Shown: in pieces, positions 1-9,500 of the stretch
Layout of the letters: every line of letters begins with the position of its first letter
Position numbering within the stretch: the first letter of the stretch is position 1
Origin: JBDIBB01 sp039812685
GTDB taxonomy: Bacteria > Acidobacteriota > Vicinamibacteria > Vicinamibacterales > JAFNAJ01
Assembly (NCBI GenBank): GCA_039812685.1
Contig: JBDIBB010000068.1
Coordinates: 1 to 22,758, forward strand
Reading direction: 5' to 3'
DNA length: 22,758 nucleotides
The notes under the pieces: generated by a model
The model's database searches: none
Told to the model about the DNA's origin: nothing
The model's input: only the letters and a program-made list of their open reading frames with translations
Made by a program: the position numbers and the translations under genes

Positions 1-1860
1 GCGCTCGAGATCGATGCGCGCGCCTGGGGCGCGCATCTCGTCCTCGCGGATCTCGCGCTCGACGCGCGACAGCGCGCCGAGGCGCGCAGCGCCATCGGCG
101 CGGCGCTCGCCATCAATCCCCGTGCGTCGGACGCGCTGGCGTTGCGTGCCGCGCTCGCGGCCGTCGAGGACCGCGCCGCCGATCTCGAGGCCGACGTTCG
201 CGCGGCGCTCGCCATCAACCCGCGCGACAGCCGCCCCTGGCGCGTGGCGAGCGAACACGTCGCCGGGCACTACCGCTTCGGCGAGGCCGTCGCGCTCGCC
301 CGCCGCGCGGTGGAGGTGGACGGGGAGGATCCCACCGCCCACGCGATGCTGGGCATGCACCTGATGCGCACCGGCGAGGAGGCCGAGGCCCGCCACGAAC
401 TCGAGCAGGCGTTCGGCCGCGACCCGTTCGACCCGGTCACCAAGAACCTGCTCGATCTCCTCGACCGTCTCGACACCTTCGAGTCGGTGGAGACCGACGG
501 GTTCGTGTTCCGCTTCCAGCCTGCCGAAGCGCCCATCCTCCGGGAACTGGCCCCGCCGCTGGCGGCGCAGGCGATGGCGTCGATGACGGCTCGTTACGGC
601 GTCGCGGTGCAGGGCCCGGTGCTCGTGGAGCTGTTTCCCCGGCACGACGACTTCGCCGTGCGCACGCTGGGGCTGCCCGGCATGGTCGGCGCCCTCGGCG
701 CCTGCTTCGGTCGCGTCGTCACGCTCGATTCCCCGCGCGCCCGTCCGCCGGGGACCTTTCACTGGGGTGCGACGCTCTGGCACGAGCTGGCGCACGTGAT
801 CGCGCTGCAGCTCTCGAAGCAGCGCGTGCCGCGATGGTTCACCGAAGGGCTGTCGGTTTACGAGGAGCGGCTGGCGCGGCCGTCGTGGGGCCGCGAATCG
901 GAACTCGACTTCGTGCGCGGCCTCGACCAGGGCTCGGCCATCCCGCTCGCCTCGCTCAACGAGGGGTTCTCCGATCCGCGGCGGATCGCGCTCGCCTACC
1001 AGCAGGCGTCGCTGGTCGTCGAGTTCATCGCCGAGCGCCACGGGCAGGACGCGATCGTGCGCATGCTGCGCGCCTACGGTGAAGGACTTGACGATACCGG
1101 GGTGTTCGCGCGCGAGCTGAAGGCTGACGTGACGGCGCTGCAGGCGGGCTTCGACGCCTTCCTGGAGCGGCGCTACGGCGGGCTGCGCCGGGCGCTGCGC
1201 GTGCCTGAGGGCGTGGTGCCGGAGGCGGCGGATTCCGAGGGCGCGCGGCGGATCGCCGACGCGAACCCCGGGAGCTATCCGGTCCAGATGCTCGCGGCGC
1301 GGGTGCTGCTGGCGGGCGGCGATCCCGGCGCGGCCGCCACGTATCTCGAGCGCGCGCTGGCGCTGGCCCCGTCGGTCACCGGCGCGGAGGGGCCACGCCG
1401 CCTGCTGGCCGACATCGCCCGCAACCAGGGAGACGCGGCGAGAGCCGGGGAACTGCTCGCCGGAGAACTGGCAGCCGACCAGACCGGGCTCGACACGGCC
1501 CGCGAACTGGCCGTGCTCGCCGCGGCCGGCGGCGACGGCGAGCAACTGGCGCTCGCGCACGGGCGCATCATCGAGGTGTGGCCGTACGACGCCGCGTCCT
1601 ACACCGTGCTCGGTCGCGCGGCCCTCGCAAGCGGCGATGCCGCGACGGCGCTGCGGCGATTCCGCCTCGCGCTGGCAGCCAACCCCGGCGATCTGGTCGC
1701 CGCGCGCACGGACCTCGCCGAAGCGCTGCTGCGAACGGGCCGCGCCGATGCCGCCAGAAGCGAACTGATCGCGGCGCTCACCGACGCGCCGCTGTACGAG
1801 CGCGCCCAGGGTCTGCTGCTGGCCATCGTCGACGGCCCGGAGGGGAGGCCACGCCGATGA
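1..1860 (+). CDS. TPR protein with gluzincin (peptidase MA-like) domain, 5'-truncated
   Basis: The reading frame is open from the first base of the window, so the true start lies upstream; 619 codons are visible. Residue numbers count from the first codon. Residues 1-150 are alanine-rich TPR-like helical repeats, with the phrase ALAINPR occurring twice. A metallopeptidase domain follows at about 160-370, with HELAH at 261-265 and the probable third zinc ligand in TEGLSVYEE (Glu282). This HExxH plus downstream Glu pattern is that of gluzincins of the peptidase MA type. Residues 380-610 return to TPR-like repeats. The catalytic residues are intact, so a working zinc peptidase is likely, with the TPRs binding partners or substrate. 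The stop overlaps the start of the DUF4159 gene (ATGA), so the two are translationally coupled. Substrate and location are unknown because the N-terminus is missing. Confidence 0.85.
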   Translation, partial: ALEIDARAWGAHLVLADLALDARQRAEARSAIGAALAINPRASDALALRAALAAVEDRAADLEADVRAALAINPRDSRPWRVASEHVAGHYRFGEAVALARRAVEVDGEDPTAHAMLGMHLMRTGEEAEARHELEQAFGRDPFDPVTKNLLDLLDRLDTFESVETDGFVFRFQPAEAPILRELAPPLAAQAMASMTARYGVAVQGPVLVELFPRHDDFAVRTLGLPGMVGALGACFGRVVTLDSPRARPPGTFHWGATLWHELAHVIALQLSKQRVPRWFTEGLSVYEERLARPSWGRESELDFVRGLDQGSAIPLASLNEGFSDPRRIALAYQQASLVVEFIAERHGQDAIVRMLRAYGEGLDDTGVFARELKADVTALQAGFDAFLERRYGGLRRALRVPEGVVPEAADSEGARRIADANPGSYPVQMLAARVLLAGGDPGAAATYLERALALAPSVTGAEGPRRLLADIARNQGDAARAGELLAGELAADQTGLDTARELAVLAAAGGDGEQLALAHGRIIEVWPYDAASYTVLGRAALASGDAATALRRFRLALAANPGDLVAARTDLAEALLRTGRADAARSELIAALTDAPLYERAQGLLLAIVDGPEGRPRR

Positions 1861-2675
1861 GCGACCACCGGCCCCGCGTGGTCCAGGGCGTCTTCGCGCT
1901 GGCGGCCGCCTGCGCGACGGCGATCGCCCTCGTCGTGCTGCCGCCCGGCGCGATCCCGTCGCTCGCCCAGCCGCGGGGGCTGGCCGACGGCCGGCTGGCG
2001 GGCCTGGAGTGGACGTTCGTCCGCATCAAGTACAGCTCCTGGAACACCGAGAACTTCCGCGCGCGCTACTGGAGCGACCCCTGGGCCATCGACGGTCCCG
2101 CGGCCGAACAGAACCTCACGCGCCGGCTGCGGACGGTGACCGCCATCAAGGTGAACGACCCGATCGTGCTCACGCTCGAGGATCCGGAGATATTCGCGCA
2201 CCCGTGGATCTACTTCGTCGAGCCGGGCAACCTGCAGCTCACCGACGCCGAGGTCCCGATCCTCCGCGAGTTCCTGCTGCGCGGCGGGACGGCGACCTTC
2301 GACGACTTCCACGGCCCGTTCGAGTGGGAGCGGCTGGCGGCCGAGCTGCGGCGCGTCTTCCCCGATCGCCCCATCGTCGATCTCGAGCCGCCGCACCCGA
2401 TCTTCTCGTGCTTCTACCAGATCGACGCCTACCCGCAGATCCCGGGCCTCGGATCGTTCTTCCGGGGGCGCACGTGGGAGAAGGGCGGCTTCGTGGCGAA
2501 GCTGCGCGCCGTGCTCGACGACAACGGCCGGGCGATGATGCTCATCAACTGGAACACCGACATGGGCGATGGGTGGGAGTGGTCCAACGCCGAGGAGTAC
2601 CCGGGCTACATCAAGTACACGCACGACGCGTACCGGATGATGATCAACGAAATCGTCTACGCGCTCACGCACTGA
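1857..2675 (+). CDS. Exported DUF4159 domain protein
   Basis: This 272-residue protein starts at the ATG that overlaps the previous stop. Residues 8-37 form a hydrophobic segment ending in SLAQ, which looks like a signal peptide with cleavage near residue 38. The remainder matches DUF4159, a family commonly encoded beside MoxR and DUF58 genes, with FVRIKYSSWNTENFRARYW near 54-72. Residues 133-151 (VPILREFLLRGGTATFDDF) resemble the loop-strand of class I glutamine-amidotransferase-like folds, but no nucleophilic Cys is seen there. It is therefore more likely a binding or structural component outside the cytoplasmic membrane than an enzyme. Family identification is fairly sure; the biochemical role is unknown. 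A 47-nt gap separates it from the MoxR gene, with nothing recognisable inside it. Confidence 0.85.
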   Translation: MSDHRPRVVQGVFALAAACATAIALVVLPPGAIPSLAQPRGLADGRLAGLEWTFVRIKYSSWNTENFRARYWSDPWAIDGPAAEQNLTRRLRTVTAIKVNDPIVLTLEDPEIFAHPWIYFVEPGNLQLTDAEVPILREFLLRGGTATFDDFHGPFEWERLAAELRRVFPDRPIVDLEPPHPIFSCFYQIDAYPQIPGLGSFFRGRTWEKGGFVAKLRAVLDDNGRAMMLINWNTDMGDGWEWSNAEEYPGYIKYTHDAYRMMINEIVYALTH

Positions 2676-2722
2676 CGCACGGCGCGGGCGGGCGACGACC
2701 GAAGGCTGGCTGGACCAACGCG

Positions 2723-3733
2723 ATGGACACCACACCCCAGGCCGGGACCGGGATCCTGGCCGAACGGGTCGCGCAGGGGCGCGACCGCATCCTCACGGAA
2801 ATTCGGAAGGTCATCGTCGGGCAGGACGAGGTGATCGAGCACGTGCTGATCGCGCTCTTCACCGGCGGGCACTGCCTGATCACGGGCGTGCCGGGGCTCG
2901 CCAAGACGCTGCTGATCCGGACGCTCGCCGACGTCATCGATCTGAGCTTCAAGCGGATCCAGTTCACGCCCGACCTGATGCCGTCCGACATCACGGGGAC
3001 CGAGATCCTCGACGAACAGCACGGGACGCGGTCGCTGCGCTTCGTGAAGGGCCCGGTGTTCGCGCAGATCGTGCTCGCCGACGAGATCAACCGGACGCCG
3101 CCGAAGACGCAGGCGGCGCTGCTCGAGGCGATGCAGGAGCGTCACGTCACCGCCGCGGGCCGCACCTACCCGCTCGATCCGCCGTTCTTCGTGCTGGCCA
3201 CGCAGAACCCCATCGAACTCGAGGGGACCTATCCGCTGCCCGAGGCGCAGCTCGACCGCTTCATGTTCAACCTCGTCATGACCTACCTCCCGGAGGACGA
3301 GGAGGTGCGCGTGGTCACGCAGACGACCGGCGGCGAGCCGGCCCGGGCGCAGCGGGTGCTGGGCGGCGGGGACATCCTCGACTTCCAGGGGCTGGTGCGG
3401 CAGGTGGTGGTGGCCGAGGAGGTGGCGCGCTACGCCGTGCGCCTGGTGGACGCGACGCGCCCGGGCCAGCCGGCCAGCGCCGACTTCGTGAAGAAATACG
3501 TGAAGTGGGGCGCCGGCCTGCGCGCCTCGCAGGCGATCGTGCTCGGGGCGAAGGCACGCGCGCTGATGCACGGCCGCTATCACGTGTCGGTGGCCGACGT
3601 GCGCGCCATGGCCCTGCCCGCGCTGCGCCATCGCGTGGTGACCAACTTCTACGCCGAGTCGGAGCAGGTGAGCGCCGACACGGTCGTGTCGCGGCTGCTC
3701 GATCTCGTGCCGCAGCCCCGCAGCCAGATGTGA
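2723..3733 (+). CDS. MoxR-family AAA+ ATPase
   Basis: This 336-residue protein is a full-length MoxR ATPase. Walker A is GVPGLAKT (55-62), the variant typical of MoxR. Walker B is IVLADEIN (116-123), the sensor-1 strand is ATQNP (159-163), and PEAQLDRF (173-180) carries the conserved arginine. The C-terminal lid continues to the end. MoxR proteins are cytoplasmic chaperone-like ATPases that usually act on partners containing VWA domains, often for cofactor insertion or complex maturation. Here three VWA-bearing proteins follow directly. The chosen ATG (2723) gives the expected N-terminus; the frame stays open upstream, but that part overlaps the DUF4159 gene. No good ribosome site is visible, which suggests translation relies on coupling or is leader-independent. 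Confidence 0.95.
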   Translation: MDTTPQAGTGILAERVAQGRDRILTEIRKVIVGQDEVIEHVLIALFTGGHCLITGVPGLAKTLLIRTLADVIDLSFKRIQFTPDLMPSDITGTEILDEQHGTRSLRFVKGPVFAQIVLADEINRTPPKTQAALLEAMQERHVTAAGRTYPLDPPFFVLATQNPIELEGTYPLPEAQLDRFMFNLVMTYLPEDEEVRVVTQTTGGEPARAQRVLGGGDILDFQGLVRQVVVAEEVARYAVRLVDATRPGQPASADFVKKYVKWGAGLRASQAIVLGAKARALMHGRYHVSVADVRAMALPALRHRVVTNFYAESEQVSADTVVSRLLDLVPQPRSQM

Positions 3734-3737
3734 GGCG

Positions 3738-4646
3738 ATGACCACCGCAGCGCCCGGCGCCGGCAGCTTCCTCGATCCCGCCGCGCTCGCGCGGCTGGGC
3801 TCGCTCGAGCTGAAGGCGCGCGTGGTCGTCGAGGGCTACCTGCAGGGGCTGCACCGGAGCCCGTTCCGCGGCCTCAGCGTCGACTTCGCCGAGTACCGGC
3901 CATACCTGCCCGGCGACGACCCGCGCGCGATCGACTGGAAGCTGTTCGGCCGCAGCGACCGCATGTACGTGAAGCGGTTCGAGCAGGAGACGAACCTGCC
4001 GTGCCACCTGCTGCTCGACGTGAGCGCGTCGATGGACTACGGATCGGCGGGCATCACGAAACTGCACTACGCGACGTGCCTGTGCGCCGCGCTCGCGTGG
4101 CTGCTGCACGCGCAGCGCGACGCCGTCGGCCTGATGGCCTTCGACGCCGACGTCGTGGAGCACGTCGCGCCCAGCGCGCGGACCGGTCACCTCCGCACGC
4201 TGCTGGGCGCGCTGGAACGGCTGCGGCCCGGGTCGCGGTCCTCGCTGCAGCGGCCGCTCGAGCGGCTGGCCGCGGCCATCAGGCGCCGCGGGCTCGTCGT
4301 GGTCGCCTCCGACCTGATCGACGATCCGGCCGTGGTGGTCGAGGGGCTGCGCCACCTGCGGTTCCGGGGCATGGAGGTGGTGGTCTTCCACGTGATGGAT
4401 CCCGCCGAGCGCTCGTTCCCCTTCGACCGGCCCGTACGGTTCCGCGATCTCGAGACGGGAGAAGAGGTGCTGACCTCACCCCGCGCCGTGCGCGAGGCCT
4501 ACCTCCGGAAGTTCGAGGCGGCCAGCGCGACCTACGAGCACGAGTTGCGCCGGCACGGCGTCGACTACTGTCGGATGGACACCTCCACGCCGCTGGAGTT
4601 CGCGCTGCTGCGCTACTTCTCGGCGCGGCGGCGGATGCTGGTCTGA
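3738..4646 (+). CDS. DUF58 domain protein (VWA-like)
   Basis: This is a 302-residue soluble protein whose ATG lies 4 nt after the MoxR stop. The DUF58 signature YLPGDDPRAIDWKLFGR is at 56-72. It is followed by a VWA-type metal-binding motif DVSAS (Asp94, Ser96, Ser98), which keeps the DxSxS pattern needed for a MIDAS metal site. DUF58 proteins are almost always encoded next to MoxR and are thought to be its partners or adaptors. No membrane helix is seen, so it should be cytoplasmic and could link the ATPase to the membrane proteins encoded downstream. Family assignment is firm; the client is unknown. Confidence 0.93.
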   Translation: MTTAAPGAGSFLDPAALARLGSLELKARVVVEGYLQGLHRSPFRGLSVDFAEYRPYLPGDDPRAIDWKLFGRSDRMYVKRFEQETNLPCHLLLDVSASMDYGSAGITKLHYATCLCAALAWLLHAQRDAVGLMAFDADVVEHVAPSARTGHLRTLLGALERLRPGSRSSLQRPLERLAAAIRRRGLVVVASDLIDDPAVVVEGLRHLRFRGMEVVVFHVMDPAERSFPFDRPVRFRDLETGEEVLTSPRAVREAYLRKFEAASATYEHELRRHGVDYCRMDTSTPLEFALLRYFSARRRMLV

Positions 4647-4649
4647 GCC

Positions 4650-6497
4650 ATGGGCATCTCGTGGCTCTCCCCGTGGTTCCTGCTCGGCGCGGCGGCCGTG
4701 GCCGTCCCCATCGTGCTGCACCTGCTGGCGCGGCACACGGCGCCGCAGATCGAGTTCCCGGCGACACGCTTCGTGCCGGAGGCGCCGGTGGAGCTGCGCC
4801 GGAAGCGCCGGCCGGTCGACTGGCTGCTGCTCGCGCTGCGCTGCCTCGCCCTGGTGCTGCTGGCACTGGCCTTCGCGCGGCCGTTTCTCGCCGGCCCGGC
4901 CGCCACGGCAGGTGCCACCGCGCGCCTGGTGGCCATCGATACGTCGTTCAGCATGGCCGGCGCCGAGACATGGGCCGCGGCGCAGGCCGCGGCCGCCGCC
5001 GCCATCGATGGCGCCCCTTCCGGCTCGCCCGTCGCCGTGGCGGGCTTCGACGAGCGAGCGCGGATCGTCTCGCCGCTTTCGGTGGATCGCGGCGCCGCGC
5101 GGGCGGCGGTGGCCGCCCTGCGGCCCGGCAGTGGCGCCACCAGCTACGGTGCGATCGCAGCGCCGGTCGCCGAGCTGCCCCGGGGGCAGCCGGTCGAGGT
5201 GGTGCTGGTGTCCGACCTCCAGCGCACGGGCCTGCGTGCGGCCATCGCTCTGCCGGGCTCGGCGACGCTCACCGTGCGCGCCGTGACGCCGCCCAAGCTC
5301 AATCTGGCCGTCGAATCGCTGGCGCGCGAGGACCGCGACCTGGTGGCCGTCGTGGCGAACCACGGCCTGCAGGCGCGGGCAACGGTGGTCCGCCTGGCCA
5401 TCGATGGGCGCGACGTGGCCCAACGACCACTGACGCTGGAGGAGGGCGCCAGCCTGCCGGTGCGTTTCGAGGGGGCCGCCGCGGATCGCGGCATCGCCGC
5501 CGTGCGAATCGACGATGGAGGTGGGCTGGCCGCCGACGACGAGCGCTATCTGGTGCTCGACGAGCCGAGACCCACCCTCGTGTGGATTGCCGGCGACGCC
5601 GGCGACGCCTTCTACGTCGATCGGGCGCTGGTGAGTGCGCAGCGCCGGCCGCGCGTGACCACGCGCACGATGACGCCTGGCGAGCTCGCCGCCCCCATCG
5701 ACGGGATCACGCCGCCCGACGTCCTCGTGCTGCAGTCGACGCGCGGGCTGGGCGACGCGGCGCGGCGGACGCTGCGCGGCCTCGTCGAGCGCGGCGCCGG
5801 CCTGCTGATCGCCGCCGGCCCCGACGTCGACGCCGGCGTGTTGTCGCAGATTCCCGGCGAAGGCGACGGCATCGCCATCGCCCAGGCCGACAGCGTGCCG
5901 CGGCCGGCGGCGCTCGTCCCGATCGACGTCCGTCACCAGGCGTTTGCGGCCTACGCGGACCGCGCCAGTGCCTACGCCGGCATCCGCTTCGAAGGCCTGG
6001 TCCGCCTGCGGCCGGCGGCCGGCGATCGGATCCTCGCGCGCTTCGACAACGGCTTGCCGGCGCTGGTCGAGCGGAGCGTCGGACGTGGGCGGCTGCTGGT
6101 GATCGCCAGCGATCTCGGCGCGCGATGGAACCAGTGGCCGCTGTCGCCCACCTTCGTGCCCTGGCTGCACGATGTCGTCGGGTATCTCGCCGCGCGACCG
6201 GCCGACGAGATGTCGTGGCTCGTCGGCGCGGTTCCCGACGGCGTGGCGCCCGCGCCCGGGGCGCACGTGCTGGCCGATGGCCGCCGCGGCGTCGTGAACG
6301 TGGATCCGCGCGAGTCGGCGATCGATCTGGCGACGACCGCCGAGGTGGAGGCGGCCGTCGAGGTGGCGCCTGCGGCCGCCGCGCCGGCCGCGGTGCGCGC
6401 GGCCGCGGAGGAAGCGTCGCAGTCGTGGTGGCGGTACCTGGTTGCGGCCATGCTCGCCGTGGTGCTCGTGGAGAGCGCCGTGGGCGCGCGTCCATGA
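4650..6497 (+). CDS. BatA-type N-terminal membrane protein with VWA domain
   Basis: This 615-residue protein opens with the BatA (aerotolerance regulator N-terminal) domain: a hydrophobic helix at about 5-27, then a second at about 57-80 flanked by RRKRRP (50-55). A VWA MIDAS motif DTSFSM is at 97-102 (Asp97, Ser99, Ser101). The middle (about 310-500) includes LRGLVERGAGLLIAAG (375-390), resembling an amidotransferase-like fold without a catalytic Cys. A final helix spans about 593-611. The large middle part is predicted to be extracytoplasmic between the second and last helices. The start is 3 nt after the DUF58 stop. Bat proteins with MoxR affect oxygen or stress tolerance in Bacteroides and Leptospira studies; whether this one does is inference. 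Confidence 0.88.
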   Translation: MGISWLSPWFLLGAAAVAVPIVLHLLARHTAPQIEFPATRFVPEAPVELRRKRRPVDWLLLALRCLALVLLALAFARPFLAGPAATAGATARLVAIDTSFSMAGAETWAAAQAAAAAAIDGAPSGSPVAVAGFDERARIVSPLSVDRGAARAAVAALRPGSGATSYGAIAAPVAELPRGQPVEVVLVSDLQRTGLRAAIALPGSATLTVRAVTPPKLNLAVESLAREDRDLVAVVANHGLQARATVVRLAIDGRDVAQRPLTLEEGASLPVRFEGAAADRGIAAVRIDDGGGLAADDERYLVLDEPRPTLVWIAGDAGDAFYVDRALVSAQRRPRVTTRTMTPGELAAPIDGITPPDVLVLQSTRGLGDAARRTLRGLVERGAGLLIAAGPDVDAGVLSQIPGEGDGIAIAQADSVPRPAALVPIDVRHQAFAAYADRASAYAGIRFEGLVRLRPAAGDRILARFDNGLPALVERSVGRGRLLVIASDLGARWNQWPLSPTFVPWLHDVVGYLAARPADEMSWLVGAVPDGVAPAPGAHVLADGRRGVVNVDPRESAIDLATTAEVEAAVEVAPAAAAPAAVRAAAEEASQSWWRYLVAAMLAVVLVESAVGARP

Positions 6498-6526
6498 AAC
6501 GAGAAGTCCGTCGTGAGACCTGCTGA
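6494..6526 (+). other. Possible 10-codon coupling mini-ORF
   Basis: An ATG at 6494 overlaps the stop of the BatA-type gene (ATGA) and opens a 10-residue frame, MKREVRRETC, whose TGA at 6524-6526 lies just beyond the GTG start (6513) of the DUF4175 gene. A ribosome that reinitiates here would terminate right over the next start. This could couple translation across the only junction in this stretch without a direct overlap or 2-4 nt spacing. It may equally be chance; a GAGAAG ribosome-site-like sequence at 6501-6506 already serves the GTG. Confidence 0.2.
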
Positions 6527-9500
6527 TCCCGACGATTCGCCCCGCGCGTTGCACGAAGGGCTTGCCCGGCTCAGACGCCGGTGGTTCCTGCTGGCGTGGT
6601 CACGCGTCGCGCAGCGCTGGGCGCTGGCGACGCTGGCCGTGATGGCGGCTGTGGCCACCGTGCGCCTGGTCACCGGCGCGACAGGAGTCCCGTGGCTCCT
6701 GGCGGTCGTTGCCGGCGCGATCGTGTCGCTCGGCGCCCTCCCGGCGTTCGCGTGGCCGTGGCGCCATCGCCCTGCTGTCCGCCGGGTGGCGCGCTACGCC
6801 GAAGAACACGTCCCGGAACTCGAGGAGCGCCTGCTGAGCGCCGCGGCGGTCCTGGAGTCGCCGCCCGCGGTGTGGACGACCATGGAACGACTGGTCGTGA
6901 GCGAGGGCGCGCGGGCCATGGCCGCGCTCGACCTGGATCGCGTGCTGCCGCGCCGAGTGGTGGCGCGCAGCGTGGGTCTGGCCGGTGTCGCGGTGGTCGG
7001 GGTGCTGCTGGCGCTCACCGTGGGCCGCGCGCCGCTGGCGCGCGCGTGGCAGACGGCCCGGGGCCTGCTGTGGCCCGGGAGCATCAGGCTGATCGTCGAG
7101 CCGGGCGACGCGGACGTGGTGGAGGACAGCGAGCTGGCGCTGCGCGTCCGCATCGAGGGGATTGACGCCGCCACGTGGGATGCGCCGGTGGAGCTGCGAT
7201 CGGCCGCGCCGCACCTGCGCGAGGTCGCCGCGCTGACGCGCGCCGGCGGTACCTGGACCGCCCAGGTGCCCGCGGGAACGACGCCGTTCTTCTATCGCGT
7301 CGTGACGGGCCGGCTCGTGTCGCCCGAGTTCCACGTCGAGGTGAGGCGTCGCCCGCGCGTCGAGCGCATCGCGCTGCGCTACGACTACCCGTCGTTCAGC
7401 GGGCTCGCCCCGCGCACCGAAGAGGACGGCGGAGACGTCTTCGCCCCGGCGGGAACGCGCGTCACCGTGCAGGTGCACACACGGGATCCGATCGGCAGCG
7501 GGGCGATCGCGCTCGCCGGCCAGGGGCCCGTCACGCTCCAGGCGAAGGCCGAGCGGCTGCTCGAGGGGCAGTTCGTCGTCAGCCGCGACGATGCCTACCG
7601 GGTGCGGTTGACCGATCCGCGGGGGCTCACCGTCGAGGGGGACACGGAGTACTTCGTCCGGCCGATGGACGATCGGCCGCCCGAGGTGCGCGTCATCCGG
7701 CCCGGCGGCGACTCGCGCGTGACGCGCCTCGAGGAGGTGACGATCGAGGCGCGCGCCGACGACGACTTCGGCATCGCGCGGCTGGATCTCGTGTATGCGC
7801 CGCGCGGCGGCGAGCCGCGCGTGGTGCCGCTCGGCGCCGGCGGCACGTCGGTGACCGGCCGGCACACGATCTATGTCGAAGATCTCGACGTCCGGCCCGG
7901 CGACTTCGTCACCTACTACGTCCGGGCGCGCGACATCGGCCGCGGGAAGCGGCCCAGCGAGACCCGCAGCGACATCTTCTTCCTCGAGATCCGCCCGTTC
8001 AACGAGGAGTTCGAGGCGGCGGCGTCGCAGGCCGGCATGGAGGGCGGCGAAGGGTCGTTCGACGATCTGGCGCGCCTGCAGAAGGACATCATCGTCGCGA
8101 CATGGCGGCTCGACCGGCGTGCCGGAGCGGGCAAGTCGGCGCAGGACATCCGCGTGGTGGCGCGGTCGCAGGCTGAGGTGAAGGCCCGTGCCGAGCGCCT
8201 GGCACAGCAACTCGCGCCGCGCGCCGTGCCGATGCCGCGCGTGCAGCTTCCCCCGCTGCCGCCCGGTCCGCAGCCGCGCCCGCAGCAGGCGCCGCCCCCG
8301 CCGTCGCCGGCCGAGAACCCGATGAGTCGCGCCGTGGAAGCGATGACGCGGGCCCACCGCGAACTGGACGCGCTGGAGACGGGCAGGGCGCTGCCCCACG
8401 AGAACGAGGCGCTCAACGAAATCCTGCGGGCACAGGCCGAGGTGCGCCGCCGGCAGGTGGCGCGGCAGCAGTCGCGGGGAGGCCGCGGTGGCGGCCAGAG
8501 CGGCAACCAGGATCTGTCGGCGCTCTTCGACCGCGAGCTGCAGCGGCAGCAGGAGACCAATTACGAGCAGCGTTCGCCGGCGCAGTCGCCGGCGTCGAAC
8601 CAGGCACGACGCGAGGATGAACAGCTGCGCCGGCTGCGCGAGCTGGCGGCACGGCAGGACGAACTCGCGCGCCGGCAGCAGGAGCTGGCGCGGCGCCGGG
8701 CGCAGTTGTCGGGTGAGGAGGTGAAGCGACGGCTCGAGCGTCTCTCGCGCGAGCAGGAACAGCTGCGGCAGCAGGCTGAGGCGTTGGCTCGCCAGATGCA
8801 GCAGCGCGGCGACGATCAATCGGCCGACGGGCAGCCTCGGGACGGCGCCTCGCAGCAGCAGGCCTCCTCCCGCACGTCTTCCGGCGGCGAGTCCGGGGAG
8901 TCTCGGTCCGGCGGCACGACGCCAGGGGAGCAGGCCCGGCAGGCAGACGGCGCGGGTTCGCGCAGTCCAGTCGACGACGATGCGCGGCGCCTGCGCGAGG
9001 CGGCACAGGAGATGGCCGGCGCCGCTGGCGACCTCCAGCGCGAGTCGCCCGACGCGGCCAGCCTCCGGGCGACGCGCGCGCTCGACCGCCTGCGCGCGGC
9101 CGAGCGCGCCATGGCCGGCGACGCGCCTGACGGACGGCGGCGCCGCGCTGGCGACTTGCAGGCCGAGGCGCGCGAACTGGCCGAGGGCAGCCGGCGGCTG
9201 GCCGCCGGCGCCGGATCCTCGTCCGATGCCGAGTCGTTGGAGCGGGTCGGAGAGCAGCAGGCACGACTGGGAGAACGCGCCGAGGCGCTGGAGCGCGGCG
9301 TGCGTGAGATGGCGGGACGTGAGTCCAGCGGCGCGGCGGGTGACGCGATGCGCCGCGCCGCGCGCGAACTGGCCTCCGCGCGCGTCGGCCAGCGCCTGCG
9401 GCAGGGAGCCGATGCGGCGCACCAGGGTGCCGCCGGCCAGCGCGATGCCGGCCAGGCAGCCCGCGACGCCGCGGCCTCGGCACGTTCGGCCGCCGAGTCG

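Noticed and set aside
1578..1856. N-terminal extension of the DUF4159 gene within the peptidase gene
   Set aside because: The frame is open, but the translated stretch is arginine-rich and unlike a protein; the ATG at 1857 gives a signal peptide and an ATGA overlap.
1599..2735. Minus-strand frame opposite the peptidase and DUF4159 genes
   Set aside because: No domain; the plus-strand genes are continuous and have conserved motifs.
4476..6554. Long minus-strand frame of 692 codons opposite the DUF58 and BatA-type genes
   Set aside because: It is arginine/histidine/glutamine-rich with no recognisable domain, and the plus-strand genes have clear motifs. Long antisense frames are common at this GC content.
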